A DNA stretch of 64,000 nt from Kaistella montana (GTDB taxonomy: Bacteria; Bacteroidota; Bacteroidia; Flavobacteriales; Weeksellaceae): contig NZ_JANFQP010000001.1 of NCBI RefSeq assembly GCF_024436175.1, forward strand, positions 310,001-374,000, read 5' to 3'. A model generated the notes under the pieces. The model saw only the letters and a program-made list of their open reading frames with translations. It searched no databases and was not told the origin of the DNA. Made by a program: the position numbers and the translations under genes. This document shows positions 1-8,378 of this stretch, piece after piece; position 1 is the first letter of the stretch; every line of letters starts with the position of its first letter.

Positions 1-2066
1 AGGTCGTTCTCGGAATGGCACACAGAGGTAGATTGAACGTATTGACCAATATTTTCGGAAAATCTTACAAGCAGATTTTCTCAGAATTTGAAGGAAAAGA
101 ATTTGAAGAAGATGTATTCTCCGGTGATGTGAAATATCACTTGGGTTCATCTAAAAAAATAAAAACTGCTTCCGGCGAGGAGGTTTCTATCAACTTAACG
201 CCAAACCCTTCCCACCTGGAAACGGTTGCTGCTTTGGTTGAAGGAATTTGCCGTGCGAAAGTAGACGATAAGTATAAAGATTATAAAAAAGTATTACCGA
301 TCGTTATTCACGGTGACGGAGCGATTGCCGGACAAGGAATTGTGTACGAAATCGCACAAATGATGACTTTGGAAGGTTACAAAACTGGTGGAACGGTTCA
401 TATTGTTGTGAATAACCAGGTTTCATTTACCACCAATTATTTGGATGCGCGTTCATCAACTTATTGTACCGATATCGCAAAAGTAACCGAATCTCCTGTG
501 ATGCATGTGAATGCAGATGATGTGGAAGCGGTAGTTCACGCGATTAGATTTGCTGCCGATTTCCGTGCTGAGTTTGGTAAAGATGTGTACATCGATCTTT
601 TAGGGTACAGAAAATACGGTCACAATGAAGGTGATGAACCAAGATTCACCCAACCGAATTTATACAAATTGATCTCAAAACATAAAAACCCGAGAGAAAT
701 TTACAAAGAACAACTCATCAAAGAAGGAATTGTTTCTGATGAGGTGCTCAAGAAAATGGAAACCGAATTCAAAACGCTTTTAGATGCTGATTTCGATGCT
801 TCCAAAGAAATTGCAAAAAACACCATGGATATCTTCATGGCGGAGGACTGGAAACAATATCCGCTTTGCCCGAGAGGAGCTATGCAAAATGCTGTAGATA
901 CAGGATTTGATCTTGATAAATTGAAAAAACTGGCAGTAGAAATGACTACTTTGCCGGCTGATAAAAAATTCATCAACAAAATTACCCGACTTTTCGAAAA
1001 TCGTTTGAAAATGATCGAAGGCAATTCTTTGGATTGGGCTTTGGGTGAATGGTTGGCGTATGCAACTTTATTAGTTGAAGGCAATAACGTGAGAATTTCT
1101 GGGGAAGATGTGGAAAGAGGAACATTCTCTCACCGTCATGCTGTTGTGAAAACGGAAGATACCGAGGAAGAATATATCCCATTAAGACATATTTCTGAGA
1201 GCCGTTTTGATGTTTACAATTCTCACCTTTCCGAATACGGAGTTTTAGGTTTCGATTATGGATATGCAATGGCTTCACCGAATACATTGACCATTTGGGA
1301 AGCTCAGTTTGGTGATTTTGTGAACGGAGCGCAAATTATTGTTGATCAATATTTAGCCGCTGCAGAAGAAAAATGGAAAGTCCAAAACGGATTGGTAATG
1401 CTTCTTCCGCATGGTTTCGAAGGACAGGGTGCGGAACACTCTTCCGCGAGACTTGAAAGATTCTTAGGTCTTGGTGCAAATGAAAATATGACGGTAGCTA
1501 ATGCGACTACTCCTGCAAACTATTTCCACCTTCTGAGAAGACAAATGAAGTGGAATTTCAGAAAACCTCTTGTTGTAATGACTCCAAAATCATTGCTAAG
1601 ACATCCGCAAGTAGTTTCTCCTCTTGAAGATTTTGCAACAGGAAGCTTCCAACCAATTTTGGATGATGCAACTGCAAATCCTGAAAAAATAGAGAAATTG
1701 GTGCTTTGTTCAGGTAAGATTTACTACGAACTTTTAGCTAAAAAAGAAGAACTAGCTTGCGAAAATATTGCTTTGGTAAGATTAGAGCAACTATATCCAC
1801 TTCAGCAAGATAAGGTAGAGGAAATTTTAAGCAAATATAGCAACAGAAAACAATTGCTTTGGGTACAGGAAGAACCTGAAAATATGGGTGCATGGAATTA
1901 TATTTTACGAAACTTCAGAAAATCCAATATCGATGTAATCGCGCCTGTAGCAAGTGGTTCACCAGCTCCGGGAAGTCATAAAATGTTTGAAAAAAATCAA
2001 AATAACGTAATTAATAGAGTTTTCGACCGAGACGATGCGCCTGCAAAAAGACCGGTTACCGCATAA
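1..2066 (+). CDS. odhA: 2-oxoglutarate dehydrogenase E1 component, C-terminal part
   Basis: This is the thiamine-diphosphate-dependent E1 subunit, which decarboxylates 2-oxoglutarate in the TCA cycle. The reading frame is open at base 1: the codons before the first ATG (15) give VVLG, completing the family motif GMAHRGRLNVL, so the N-terminal part lies outside the window. Visible signatures are HGDGAIAGQG (ThDP/Mg binding, near fragment residue 100), VNNQVSFTT, YRKYGHNEGDEP and the C-terminal transketolase-type block with PHGFEGQGAEHSSARLERFL. The next gene, odhB, follows after 34 bases and is probably co-transcribed. Some Bacteroidota annotations use the symbol sucA. Confidence 0.96.
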   Translation, partial: VVLGMAHRGRLNVLTNIFGKSYKQIFSEFEGKEFEEDVFSGDVKYHLGSSKKIKTASGEEVSINLTPNPSHLETVAALVEGICRAKVDDKYKDYKKVLPIVIHGDGAIAGQGIVYEIAQMMTLEGYKTGGTVHIVVNNQVSFTTNYLDARSSTYCTDIAKVTESPVMHVNADDVEAVVHAIRFAADFRAEFGKDVYIDLLGYRKYGHNEGDEPRFTQPNLYKLISKHKNPREIYKEQLIKEGIVSDEVLKKMETEFKTLLDADFDASKEIAKNTMDIFMAEDWKQYPLCPRGAMQNAVDTGFDLDKLKKLAVEMTTLPADKKFINKITRLFENRLKMIEGNSLDWALGEWLAYATLLVEGNNVRISGEDVERGTFSHRHAVVKTEDTEEEYIPLRHISESRFDVYNSHLSEYGVLGFDYGYAMASPNTLTIWEAQFGDFVNGAQIIVDQYLAAAEEKWKVQNGLVMLLPHGFEGQGAEHSSARLERFLGLGANENMTVANATTPANYFHLLRRQMKWNFRKPLVVMTPKSLLRHPQVVSPLEDFATGSFQPILDDATANPEKIEKLVLCSGKIYYELLAKKEELACENIALVRLEQLYPLQQDKVEEILSKYSNRKQLLWVQEEPENMGAWNYILRNFRKSNIDVIAPVASGSPAPGSHKMFEKNQNNVINRVFDRDDAPAKRPVTA

Positions 2067-2100
2067 TTTCAATTTTAAATAATAAAAAAAAATATTCACG

Positions 2101-3357
2101 ATGTCAATATTAGAAATGAAAGTCCCTTCTCCGGGAGAATCCATCACCGAAGTTGAAATCGCATCTTGGTTGGTAAAAGACGGCGATTATGTAGAAAAAG
2201 ATCAACCAATTGCCGAAGTAGATTCCGATAAAGCAACACTTGAATTACCTGCTGAGCAAAGTGGAGTTATCACCTTAAAAGCTGAAGAAGGCGAGGTGGT
2301 ACAAGTTGGTCAGGTTGTTTGTCTTATCGATATGGATGCTGCGAAACCAGCCGGTGAAGCTGCTCCGAAAGCTGAAAATGCTGAAGCTCCTCAAGCGGAA
2401 CAAAAAGTGGTTGAAAAACCTGCGATCGTTCAGGAAGCGCAGAAAGAAGAAAAAACTACTGCAACTTCTTACGCTACAGGAACTCCTTCGCCTGCTGCTA
2501 AGAAAATTCTTGATGAAAAAGGAATTCCAGCTGCACAAGTTTCAGGTACCGGAAAAGATGGAAGAATCACCAAAGATGATGCTCAAACTGCGCAAGTTGC
2601 GGCTATGGGAACTCCTTCTTCTACAGGTGGATCCAGAGGTTCTAATACTACTAAACTTTCAGTTCTTAGAAGAAAAATCGCTGCAAGATTGGTATCTGTG
2701 AAAAACGAAACAGCAATGTTGACTACTTTCAACGAAGTGGACATGTCTGAAATTTTCAGAATCAGAAAACAATATAAAGAAGAATTTGCTGCGAAACACG
2801 GCGTTGGTTTAGGTTTCATGTCATTCTTCACCAAAGCAGTTACTCGTGCATTGCAAATGTATCCTGATGTGAATGCTTCCATCGACGGAGATTATAAAAT
2901 TAACTACGACTTCTGCGATATTTCTATTGCTGTTTCCGGACCGAAAGGTTTGATGGTTCCTGTTCTTAGAAATGCTGAAAACATGACTTTCAGAGGGGTA
3001 GAAGCTAACATTAAAGATCTTGCCGATAAAGTGAGAACCGGAAAAATTACTGTTGATGAAATGACAGGTGGAACATTCACAGTTACTAATGGTGGAACTT
3101 TCGGTTCAATGATGTCAACACCAATTATCAACCCGCCACAATCTGCTATTTTAGGTATGCACAACATTCTTCAAAGACCAATGGCTGTTGATGGACAAGT
3201 GGTAATTCGCCCGATGATGTATGTTGCACTTTCTTATGACCACAGAATTATCGACGGAAAAGAATCTGTAGGTTTCTTAGTTGCTGTAAAAGAAGCAATT
3301 GATAATCCAGTAGAATTCTTAATGAACGGCGACGAGAGAAAAGCATTAGAACTTTAA
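2101..3357 (+). CDS. odhB: Dihydrolipoyllysine-residue succinyltransferase (E2 of 2-oxoglutarate dehydrogenase)
   Basis: E2 transfers the succinyl group from lipoamide to CoA and forms the core of the 2-oxoglutarate dehydrogenase complex. The 418 residues show one N-terminal lipoyl domain with the lipoylated Lys44 in [10 protein letters not shown], a Pro/Ala/Glu-rich linker (about 80-125), a peripheral-subunit-binding domain (about 127-160, with [13 protein letters not shown] and [12 protein letters not shown]) and the catalytic acyltransferase domain ending in [11 protein letters not shown], where His381 and Asp385 are the expected catalytic residues. One lipoyl domain and this length fit the family. 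It lies directly behind odhA and ahead of a clear terminator. Confidence 0.97.
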   Translation: MSILEMKVPSPGESITEVEIASWLVKDGDYVEKDQPIAEVDSDKATLELPAEQSGVITLKAEEGEVVQVGQVVCLIDMDAAKPAGEAAPKAENAEAPQAEQKVVEKPAIVQEAQKEEKTTATSYATGTPSPAAKKILDEKGIPAAQVSGTGKDGRITKDDAQTAQVAAMGTPSSTGGSRGSNTTKLSVLRRKIAARLVSVKNETAMLTTFNEVDMSEIFRIRKQYKEEFAAKHGVGLGFMSFFTKAVTRALQMYPDVNASIDGDYKINYDFCDISIAVSGPKGLMVPVLRNAENMTFRGVEANIKDLADKVRTGKITVDEMTGGTFTVTNGGTFGSMMSTPIINPPQSAILGMHNILQRPMAVDGQVVIRPMMYVALSYDHRIIDGKESVGFLVAVKEAIDNPVEFLMNGDERKALEL

Positions 3358-3384
3358 TTAATTTTAAAGTTTTTAAATAACAAT

Positions 3385-3413
3385 AATCCCGTCCATAAAA
3401 AGGCGGGATTTTT
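3385..3413 (+). terminator. Rho-independent terminator after odhB
   Basis: AATCCCG-T-CC pairs with GGCGGGATT across an ATAAAAA loop, leaving one bulged T, and is followed by TTTTT. It ends the odhA-odhB unit. Confidence 0.85.
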
Positions 3414-3448
3414 GTATTGATATCAGTAAATTCTAAAAACCAAATGAT

Positions 3449-3835
3449 ATGTTTTCTACCACTACTTTCGACATTAAAGTCACAGTGATTCCGGAATACG
3501 ACGCTAAAAACAGTTTTCCCTCAGAAAACAGATTTGTTTTTCGTTACAATGTTACTATTGAAAATTTGGGCGAAAATCCTATTGTTCTTCTCAAAAGAAG
3601 ATGGCTTATTTACGATGTGGGCTTCGGTTTCACAGAAGTAGCGGGAGATGGCGTGATTGGTTTAACTCCCGAAATTAATCCCGGTGAAGAATTCAAATAC
3701 TTCTCTCATGTCGTTTTGCGTTCCGGTGTTGGGAGTATGAGTGGGATGTATTTTTGTAAAAATCTGTTAAACAATAAGCCTTTGGAAATCGAAATTCCGA
3801 AATTTAATCTGATGGCGGAAGTTTTAAGCAATTGA
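3449..3835 (+). CDS. apaG: ApaG domain protein
   Basis: A 128-residue protein that covers the whole ApaG family fold (an immunoglobulin-like beta sandwich linked genetically to Co2+/Mg2+ efflux and Ap4A metabolism; its molecular role is not settled). Diagnostic pieces are FRYNVTIENLGENPIVLLKRRW, split here as FRYNVTIENLG then VLLKRRW, the glycine-rich GDGVIGLTPEINPGEEF, and SGVGSMSGMYF. It has no signal peptide. Its stop codon is only two bases from the stop of the opposing exonuclease gene, with no terminator between them. Confidence 0.92.
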   Translation: MFSTTTFDIKVTVIPEYDAKNSFPSENRFVFRYNVTIENLGENPIVLLKRRWLIYDVGFGFTEVAGDGVIGLTPEINPGEEFKYFSHVVLRSGVGSMSGMYFCKNLLNNKPLEIEIPKFNLMAEVLSN

Positions 3836-3837
3836 TT

Positions 3838-4395
3838 TTATAACATCTTCACACTTTTTTTCATCACTTCCTTCACTTCATCATTTCTTGTAATCATCAA
3901 ATTTTGAAATGCCAAAAGTGAAATTTTCGCACAAACTTCTGCGTCATCGCCTGCGCGGTGGTGGTTGAAAGATAATTGATGTTGTTCTGCAAGGCTTTTC
4001 AAACCATATCTTGGTAAATTTTTCCAAGATTTTTTCGCAATTTGAATGGAACACAGATATTCCATTTTCGGTTTGAAAAAACCATAATAATCCAAACTAC
4101 TTCTTAGTACACCTGCATCGAAAGCCGCGTTGTGAGCGATCATCAGATTTCCGTACATTAAATTTTCAGCTTCATGCCATACTTCTTCAAAAGTAGGAGA
4201 GTTTTGCACATCTTCCGGCCGAATTCCGTGTACGTCGATATTTCGTGGATTGAAATAAGGAAAACTCGGCGGTTTGATGAGCCAGGTTTGGGTTTTCACA
4301 ATTTCACCATTTTCCACTACACAAATTCCCATTTCACAAGCGGAATTACGTTCGTGAGTAGCAGTTTCAAAATCGATGGCGCAAAAATCAAGCAT
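3838..4395 (-). CDS. DEDDh-family 3'-5' exonuclease (DnaQ/RNase T fold)
   Basis: This predicted exonuclease of 185 residues removes nucleotides from 3' ends using two metal ions. All family residues are present: Asp8 and Glu10 in IDFET, Asp93 in HNAAFD, and the HxAxxD motif His146/Asp151 in HRAGDDAEVC. It has no polymerase, helicase or BRCT domain, so it is a free-standing nuclease rather than a full Pol III epsilon subunit. It is the third gene of a minus-strand unit and starts 18 bases after the glycosyltransferase gene. The substrate (DNA or RNA) cannot be told from sequence. Confidence 0.9.
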   Translation of the reverse strand: MLDFCAIDFETATHERNSACEMGICVVENGEIVKTQTWLIKPPSFPYFNPRNIDVHGIRPEDVQNSPTFEEVWHEAENLMYGNLMIAHNAAFDAGVLRSSLDYYGFFKPKMEYLCSIQIAKKSWKNLPRYGLKSLAEQHQLSFNHHRAGDDAEVCAKISLLAFQNLMITRNDEVKEVMKKSVKML

Positions 4396-4413
4396 TTTTT
4401 ATGGTTTGAATTT

Positions 4414-5376
4414 TTAAATAAAATGTTTGAAAATCAACCATTTTGATTGGTAATAATTCTCTATTTGATGTTTTTTTCTCCGTTTTATGGTTCCCGGAAG
4501 TTGTGCATAGAACCCAAAATGGGCTCTCACAACCGCCCATAAATGAGCCGGACCGTTTTTGAAACCAAAATATAAACCGGCAATTCCGTCCAAACATAAT
4601 CTGAAAAATATCAACCAGACCAGTTTTGGAAAAGACAAGTTTTTCAGCAACATTGAAAGATTATTTCGGATGTTAAGGTACGTTTTCTTTGGATTTTCTT
4701 TGTTTAATGTTCCGCCGCCGACATGATAAACAGTAGATTTTCCGGTATAGAATATTTTCTTTCCAGAGTTTTTCAAACGCCAACACAAATCAATTTCTTC
4801 TTGATGCGCAAAAAATCTTTCATCAAAACCATTTTCTGCCCAAAAATCTTTGGATCGAACAAATAAACAACAACCCGATGCCCAGAAAATCTCGGTTTCA
4901 TCATTGTATTGACCTTTGTCTTCTTCAATTTTATCAAAAATTCTACCGCGACAATATGGATAACCAAGGTTGTCAATTAATCCGCCACCAGCGCCGGCAA
5001 ATTCAAAGTGATTTTTCCGATGATAAGCCAATATTTTAGGTTGAATCGCTGCAATATTTTGATCTTTTTCAAATAATTCGAGAACGGGGTTTAGCCAGTT
5101 TTCGGTTACTTCAACATCAGAATTCAGGAGACAGAAAACTTCTGCATCAATTTTTTTTAAACCTTCATTATAACCGCCTGCAAATCCTGAGTTGGTAATA
5201 TTTTGCACGATTTTCACCCCCGGAAAACTGGATTTCAGAAAATCTACGGAATCATCGGTTGATGCATTGTCGATGACATAAAGTTCAGCATTTTGGGAAT
5301 GTGAAATCACATTGGGAAGAAATTTTTCTAACCAATTTTTTCCGTTCCAGTTGAGAATTGCGATCGCTACTTTCAA
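4414..5376 (-). CDS. Family 2 glycosyltransferase, membrane-associated
   Basis: A GT2 (GT-A fold) enzyme that probably adds a sugar to a cell-surface glycan. It opens with VAIAILNWNG, has the NSDVEV metal/nucleotide-sugar motif, the GGYNEG stretch and the acceptor-side motif HQEEIDLCWRL, as in rhamnosyl- and N-acetylglucosaminyl-type enzymes. The frame is open upstream to an ATG at 5448, but that start would overlap the upstream gene by about 60 bases. A TTG at 5376, 11 bases after that gene's stop and directly before KVAIAILNWNG, is the better start (320 residues). A C-terminal hydrophobic stretch (LVWLIFFRLCLDGIAGLYFG) suggests membrane contact. Confidence 0.85.
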   Translation of the reverse strand: MKVAIAILNWNGKNWLEKFLPNVISHSQNAELYVIDNASTDDSVDFLKSSFPGVKIVQNITNSGFAGGYNEGLKKIDAEVFCLLNSDVEVTENWLNPVLELFEKDQNIAAIQPKILAYHRKNHFEFAGAGGGLIDNLGYPYCRGRIFDKIEEDKGQYNDETEIFWASGCCLFVRSKDFWAENGFDERFFAHQEEIDLCWRLKNSGKKIFYTGKSTVYHVGGGTLNKENPKKTYLNIRNNLSMLLKNLSFPKLVWLIFFRLCLDGIAGLYFGFKNGPAHLWAVVRAHFGFYAQLPGTIKRRKKHQIENYYQSKWLIFKHFI

Positions 5377-5387
5377 ATCAATAAGGA

Positions 5388-6269
5388 TTAAATTCGGGTT
5401 TCCATTACTTTTATCGCATGCTGATATTTCCATCTTCGGTGAGACCAAAGATAATTATCGGGTCTTTTATTGATGGTGGTTTCGAGCATTTTATGGAACT
5501 TTCTTACCACTTCATATTCTTCAAATTTTTCGCCATCGGGCTCGATTCGGTAGTAATTAACTTGATAATATCCACGTTTTACTTTTTTCATTTCACAAAA
5601 AACAAACGCCAGATCCATTCTGGTCGAAAGCCTGTCGTACCCTATGAAAGCCGGTGTTTTTTGGTTGAGAAAATTCAGTCCATAAGTTACTTCAGAAACA
5701 TGAGGAGTTTGATCGGCAACGAACATATACACCGAATTTCCATCATTAGGATTTTTAAAAATATGTCGGATGACTTCTTTGGCTTCCAAGGCGTGATTGC
5801 CAAAACGGTTGCGGATTTCCTTTACTCTCTGTTCCCAGAAACTGCTCTGAACTTTGCGATACACGGGAAAACTTTTTTCCTGAGGAATAATCGTAGCCAT
5901 TGCATTGAACCATTCCCAATTAAAAATATGTCCTGCGAGAAGAATTATATTTTTGTTTTCCGCTTTGGCTTCATGAAAAACGTCTTGATTAAGATGTTGC
6001 ACGCGAACCCGCAATTCGTGGGAAGAAATGGTGAAAGATTTTAAAGTTTCCACAACATAATCGCAGAAATTATGGTAAAATTTCTTTCTGATGATTTTCA
6101 GTTCCGAATCGCTTTTATCTGGGAAAGAATTTTTCAGATTTTGGAATACAACCTCTTTTCGATAGCCAACTACGGAGTAAAGTATCACGAAAATAAAATC
6201 GGACAGCCAATACAAAACCTTTAAGGGTAATTTCGAAAAAAGGATAATTATTTTAAATAAAAAATTCAT
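5388..6269 (-). CDS. LpxL/HtrB-family lipid A-type lauroyl acyltransferase
   Basis: This protein of 293 residues belongs to the lysophospholipid/lipid A acyltransferase family. It has an N-terminal membrane anchor (residues 3-35) and the catalytic HX4E motif at His114 and Glu119 in GHIFNWEWF. The family adds secondary acyl chains to lipid A at the inner membrane; the exact acyl donor and site are not readable. It is the first gene of a three-gene minus-strand unit with a glycosyltransferase and an exonuclease, and has a TAAATTTG -7 box just upstream. Envelope lipid and glycan genes side by side suggest a shared role in outer-membrane biogenesis. Confidence 0.88.
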   Translation of the reverse strand: MNFLFKIIILFSKLPLKVLYWLSDFIFVILYSVVGYRKEVVFQNLKNSFPDKSDSELKIIRKKFYHNFCDYVVETLKSFTISSHELRVRVQHLNQDVFHEAKAENKNIILLAGHIFNWEWFNAMATIIPQEKSFPVYRKVQSSFWEQRVKEIRNRFGNHALEAKEVIRHIFKNPNDGNSVYMFVADQTPHVSEVTYGLNFLNQKTPAFIGYDRLSTRMDLAFVFCEMKKVKRGYYQVNYYRIEPDGEKFEEYEVVRKFHKMLETTINKRPDNYLWSHRRWKYQHAIKVMETRI

Positions 6270-6279
6270 AAGTGTTTTG

Positions 6280-6287
6280 CAAATTTA
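6280..6287 (-). promoter_or_regulatory. -7 promoter box for the acyltransferase operon
   Basis: TAAATTTG on the minus strand matches the Bacteroidota consensus TAnnTTTG and ends ten bases before the ATG at 6269. It is back to back with the box for the thioredoxin-like gene. Confidence 0.6.
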
Positions 6288-6313
6288 GGAATTATAAAGT
6301 TTATAGTTGGCGC

Positions 6314-6321
6314 TATTTTTG
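6314..6321 (+). promoter_or_regulatory. -7 promoter box for the thioredoxin-like gene
   Basis: TATTTTTG matches TAnnTTTG, 33 bases ahead of the ATG at 6355. It supports that ATG over the earlier in-frame start at 6307, which would lie upstream of the promoter. Confidence 0.55.
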
Positions 6322-6354
6322 TTATTTTGCAGCATTAATTTAATTGAAAAATCA

Positions 6355-6930
6355 ATGAAAAGCAGTAAGATAAAATTGATGATGTTCTCGGCACTTAGTA
6401 TCGGGAGTGTAACATTTGCACAATCAACCGACGCAACTACCGAGAAAACGTCGACAGTAGCGGAAGTTGACAGCGCAGCGATAGTGGCCGCCAACAAAAA
6501 ACGCGCAGCAGAGGAAAAAGCAAAACTTCCGAAACCTTATAACGCAACTGAAAATGCTGAAGCTAAAATTGCTGAACTGGTGAAAAAAGCAAAAGCTGAA
6601 AATAAAAATATCATTTTACAAGCCGGAGGAAACTGGTGTATTTGGTGTTTGAGATTCAATAATTTCGTGCAAACAACTTCGGAATTGAAAGAAGTAGTAG
6701 ACGAAAATTACCTTTATTACCATTTGAATTATTCGCCGGAGAACAAAAACGAGAAGGTTTTTGCTAAATATGACAATCCTGGAGCGAAATTCGGTTATCC
6801 GGTTTTCGTTGTTTTAGATCAGGACGGAAAAATGATTCACACGCAAGACAGCGCAGTGTTGGAAGAGGGAAAAGGCTACAGCAAAGAAAAAGTGAAAGAA
6901 TTCTTTGAGAAGTGGGTTCCAAAATCATAA
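6355..6930 (+). CDS. Secreted thioredoxin-fold protein with CxxC motif
   Basis: A 191-residue exported thioredoxin-like protein. The start at 6355 gives a standard signal peptide (MKSSKIKLMMFSALSIGSVTFAQ, cleaved after Ala-Gln or nearby); the frame also opens at 6307, but that would put 16 extra residues ahead of the signal. The redox motif is WCIWC in GGNWCIWCLRFNNFV, followed by the family's PVFVVLDQDGK strand with its cis-proline. A charged Ala/Lys/Glu region (about residues 40-85) separates signal and domain. It probably acts as a periplasmic disulfide reductase or isomerase; the partner is unknown. Confidence 0.85.
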   Translation: MKSSKIKLMMFSALSIGSVTFAQSTDATTEKTSTVAEVDSAAIVAANKKRAAEEKAKLPKPYNATENAEAKIAELVKKAKAENKNIILQAGGNWCIWCLRFNNFVQTTSELKEVVDENYLYYHLNYSPENKNEKVFAKYDNPGAKFGYPVFVVLDQDGKMIHTQDSAVLEEGKGYSKEKVKEFFEKWVPKS

Positions 6931-6933
6931 AAC

Positions 6934-6963
6934 AAAAAGTTCCGGAAATTTCCGGAACTTTTT
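6934..6963. terminator. Bidirectional terminator between convergent genes
   Basis: AAAAAGTTCCGGA pairs perfectly with TCCGGAACTTTTT around an AATT loop. The flanking A and T runs let it serve both the thioredoxin-like gene and the opposing aldehyde dehydrogenase gene. Confidence 0.92.
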
Positions 6964-6964
6964 T

Positions 6965-8326
6965 TTATAGCAATTTCTTAATCCATGTCATTTTTTTCTC
7001 TGTATAAGGAGGATATTTTAGATCGGGTTCGCCCCAAGTGACGCGTTCCAGAACGGATTTTTTATGAGAAAATGTATCAAAACCAAATTTTCCGTGATAG
7101 TTTCCGATTCCGGAATTTCCAACGCCTCCGAATGGCAGATTTTCGTTGCTCAAATGCATCACCACATCATTGATACATCCACCACCAAAAGAAATTTTCG
7201 AAGTAAAGCTTTCTTTTTCTTCAGAATTATTGGTGAAAAGATAGGCTGCTAAAGGTTTTTCTTTTTCTGAGATTTTAAGCAAAGCTTCATTTAAGTTATT
7301 AAAAGTCAAAACTGGCAGTATCGGACCGAAAATTTCTTCCTGCATTACCGCATCATCCCAATCGATTGGGTGCAAAATTGTGGGTTCGATATGAAGTTTT
7401 TGTGAATCGTGATTTCCTCCGAAATAGATTTTGTCTTTTTCAATGAAGTTCACAAGTCTCTCGAAATTTCTTTGATTGATGATTTTTGTATAATGTTCAG
7501 AATCTGGTTGGTAATTGAATTTTTGAATATAAGATTTCAAAGTATCCAGAAAACTGTCTTTCACTTTTTCATCCACCAAAATATAATCCGGAGCCACACA
7601 AGTTTGTCCGGCATTCAAGAATTTTCCCCAAACAATTCTTTTTGCGGCTACCTCAAAGTCTGCATTTGCAGTGACAATTGCCGGGCTTTTTCCGCCCAAT
7701 TCCAAAGTTACGGGCGTTAGATTTTTCGCAGCAGCTTCATATACAATTTGGCCAACTTTTGTACTTCCCGTGAAAAATATTTTATCGAATTTTAGTTTTA
7801 AAATTTCGGTAATTTCCTCTACACCGCCTTCTGCCACGAAAATATAATCATTAGGAAAATTTTCATTGATGATTTTTGCTATTGCTTTCATCGTGTTTTC
7901 AGCAACTTCGCTAGGTTTTATAATGCAGGTGTTTCCTGCTGCCATAGAAGTAACCAGAGGAGAAAGCGAAAGTTGGTACGGATAATTCCATGCACCGATG
8001 ACAAGTGTACAACCGAGGGGTTCGCTGTGGATTTTACTCTTTCCCAACTGGTTGGCAAGATTGGTTCTCACTTTTTTGGGTTTTGCCAGTAAATTCAGAT
8101 TTTTTAGGTAATATTCAATGTCTTTTAGGATAAAAGAAATCTCGGTATTATAGGTGTCAAATCTGGATTTTCCGAAATCTTTGTAAATCGCTTCATATAA
8201 AAACTCTTCATTTTTAATGATTAAATCGCGCAGTTTCTCCAGATACATTTTTCTGAATTTAATACTCTTTGTTTTCTGGCTGTTAAAAAATACTCGTTGA
8301 TCGGCTAATATCTTTGTGAAATTCAT
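6965..8326 (-). CDS. Aldehyde dehydrogenase, class 3-like
   Basis: An NAD(P)-dependent aldehyde dehydrogenase of 453 residues that oxidises aldehydes to carboxylates. The catalytic cysteine is Cys243 in NAGQTCVAPD, the general base Glu209 in LELGGKSP, and the cofactor motif FTGSTKVG spans 185-192; WNYP (113-116) and KPSE (137-140) are also present. The short length and C-terminal WIKKLL tail resemble class 3 enzymes acting on fatty or aromatic aldehydes. The gene is transcribed away from an SDR oxidoreductase across a 52-base gap, so the two may handle related alcohol/aldehyde pairs, but that is inference. Confidence 0.93.
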   Translation of the reverse strand: MNFTKILADQRVFFNSQKTKSIKFRKMYLEKLRDLIIKNEEFLYEAIYKDFGKSRFDTYNTEISFILKDIEYYLKNLNLLAKPKKVRTNLANQLGKSKIHSEPLGCTLVIGAWNYPYQLSLSPLVTSMAAGNTCIIKPSEVAENTMKAIAKIINENFPNDYIFVAEGGVEEITEILKLKFDKIFFTGSTKVGQIVYEAAAKNLTPVTLELGGKSPAIVTANADFEVAAKRIVWGKFLNAGQTCVAPDYILVDEKVKDSFLDTLKSYIQKFNYQPDSEHYTKIINQRNFERLVNFIEKDKIYFGGNHDSQKLHIEPTILHPIDWDDAVMQEEIFGPILPVLTFNNLNEALLKISEKEKPLAAYLFTNNSEEKESFTSKISFGGGCINDVVMHLSNENLPFGGVGNSGIGNYHGKFGFDTFSHKKSVLERVTWGEPDLKYPPYTEKKMTWIKKLL

Positions 8327-8345
8327 TACATTTATTTTATAAAAA

Positions 8346-8353
8346 CAAATTTA
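8346..8353 (-). promoter_or_regulatory. -7 promoter box for the aldehyde dehydrogenase gene
   Basis: TAAATTTG on the minus strand ends 19 bases before the ATG at 8326. Confidence 0.6.
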
Positions 8354-8378
8354 CTTTAAATAAACAGATTAAAACAAG

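Noticed and set aside
5418-6044. 208-codon open frame on the plus strand opposite the acyltransferase gene
   Set aside because: It mirrors the acyltransferase codons; the minus-strand frame carries the HX4E motif and a membrane anchor.
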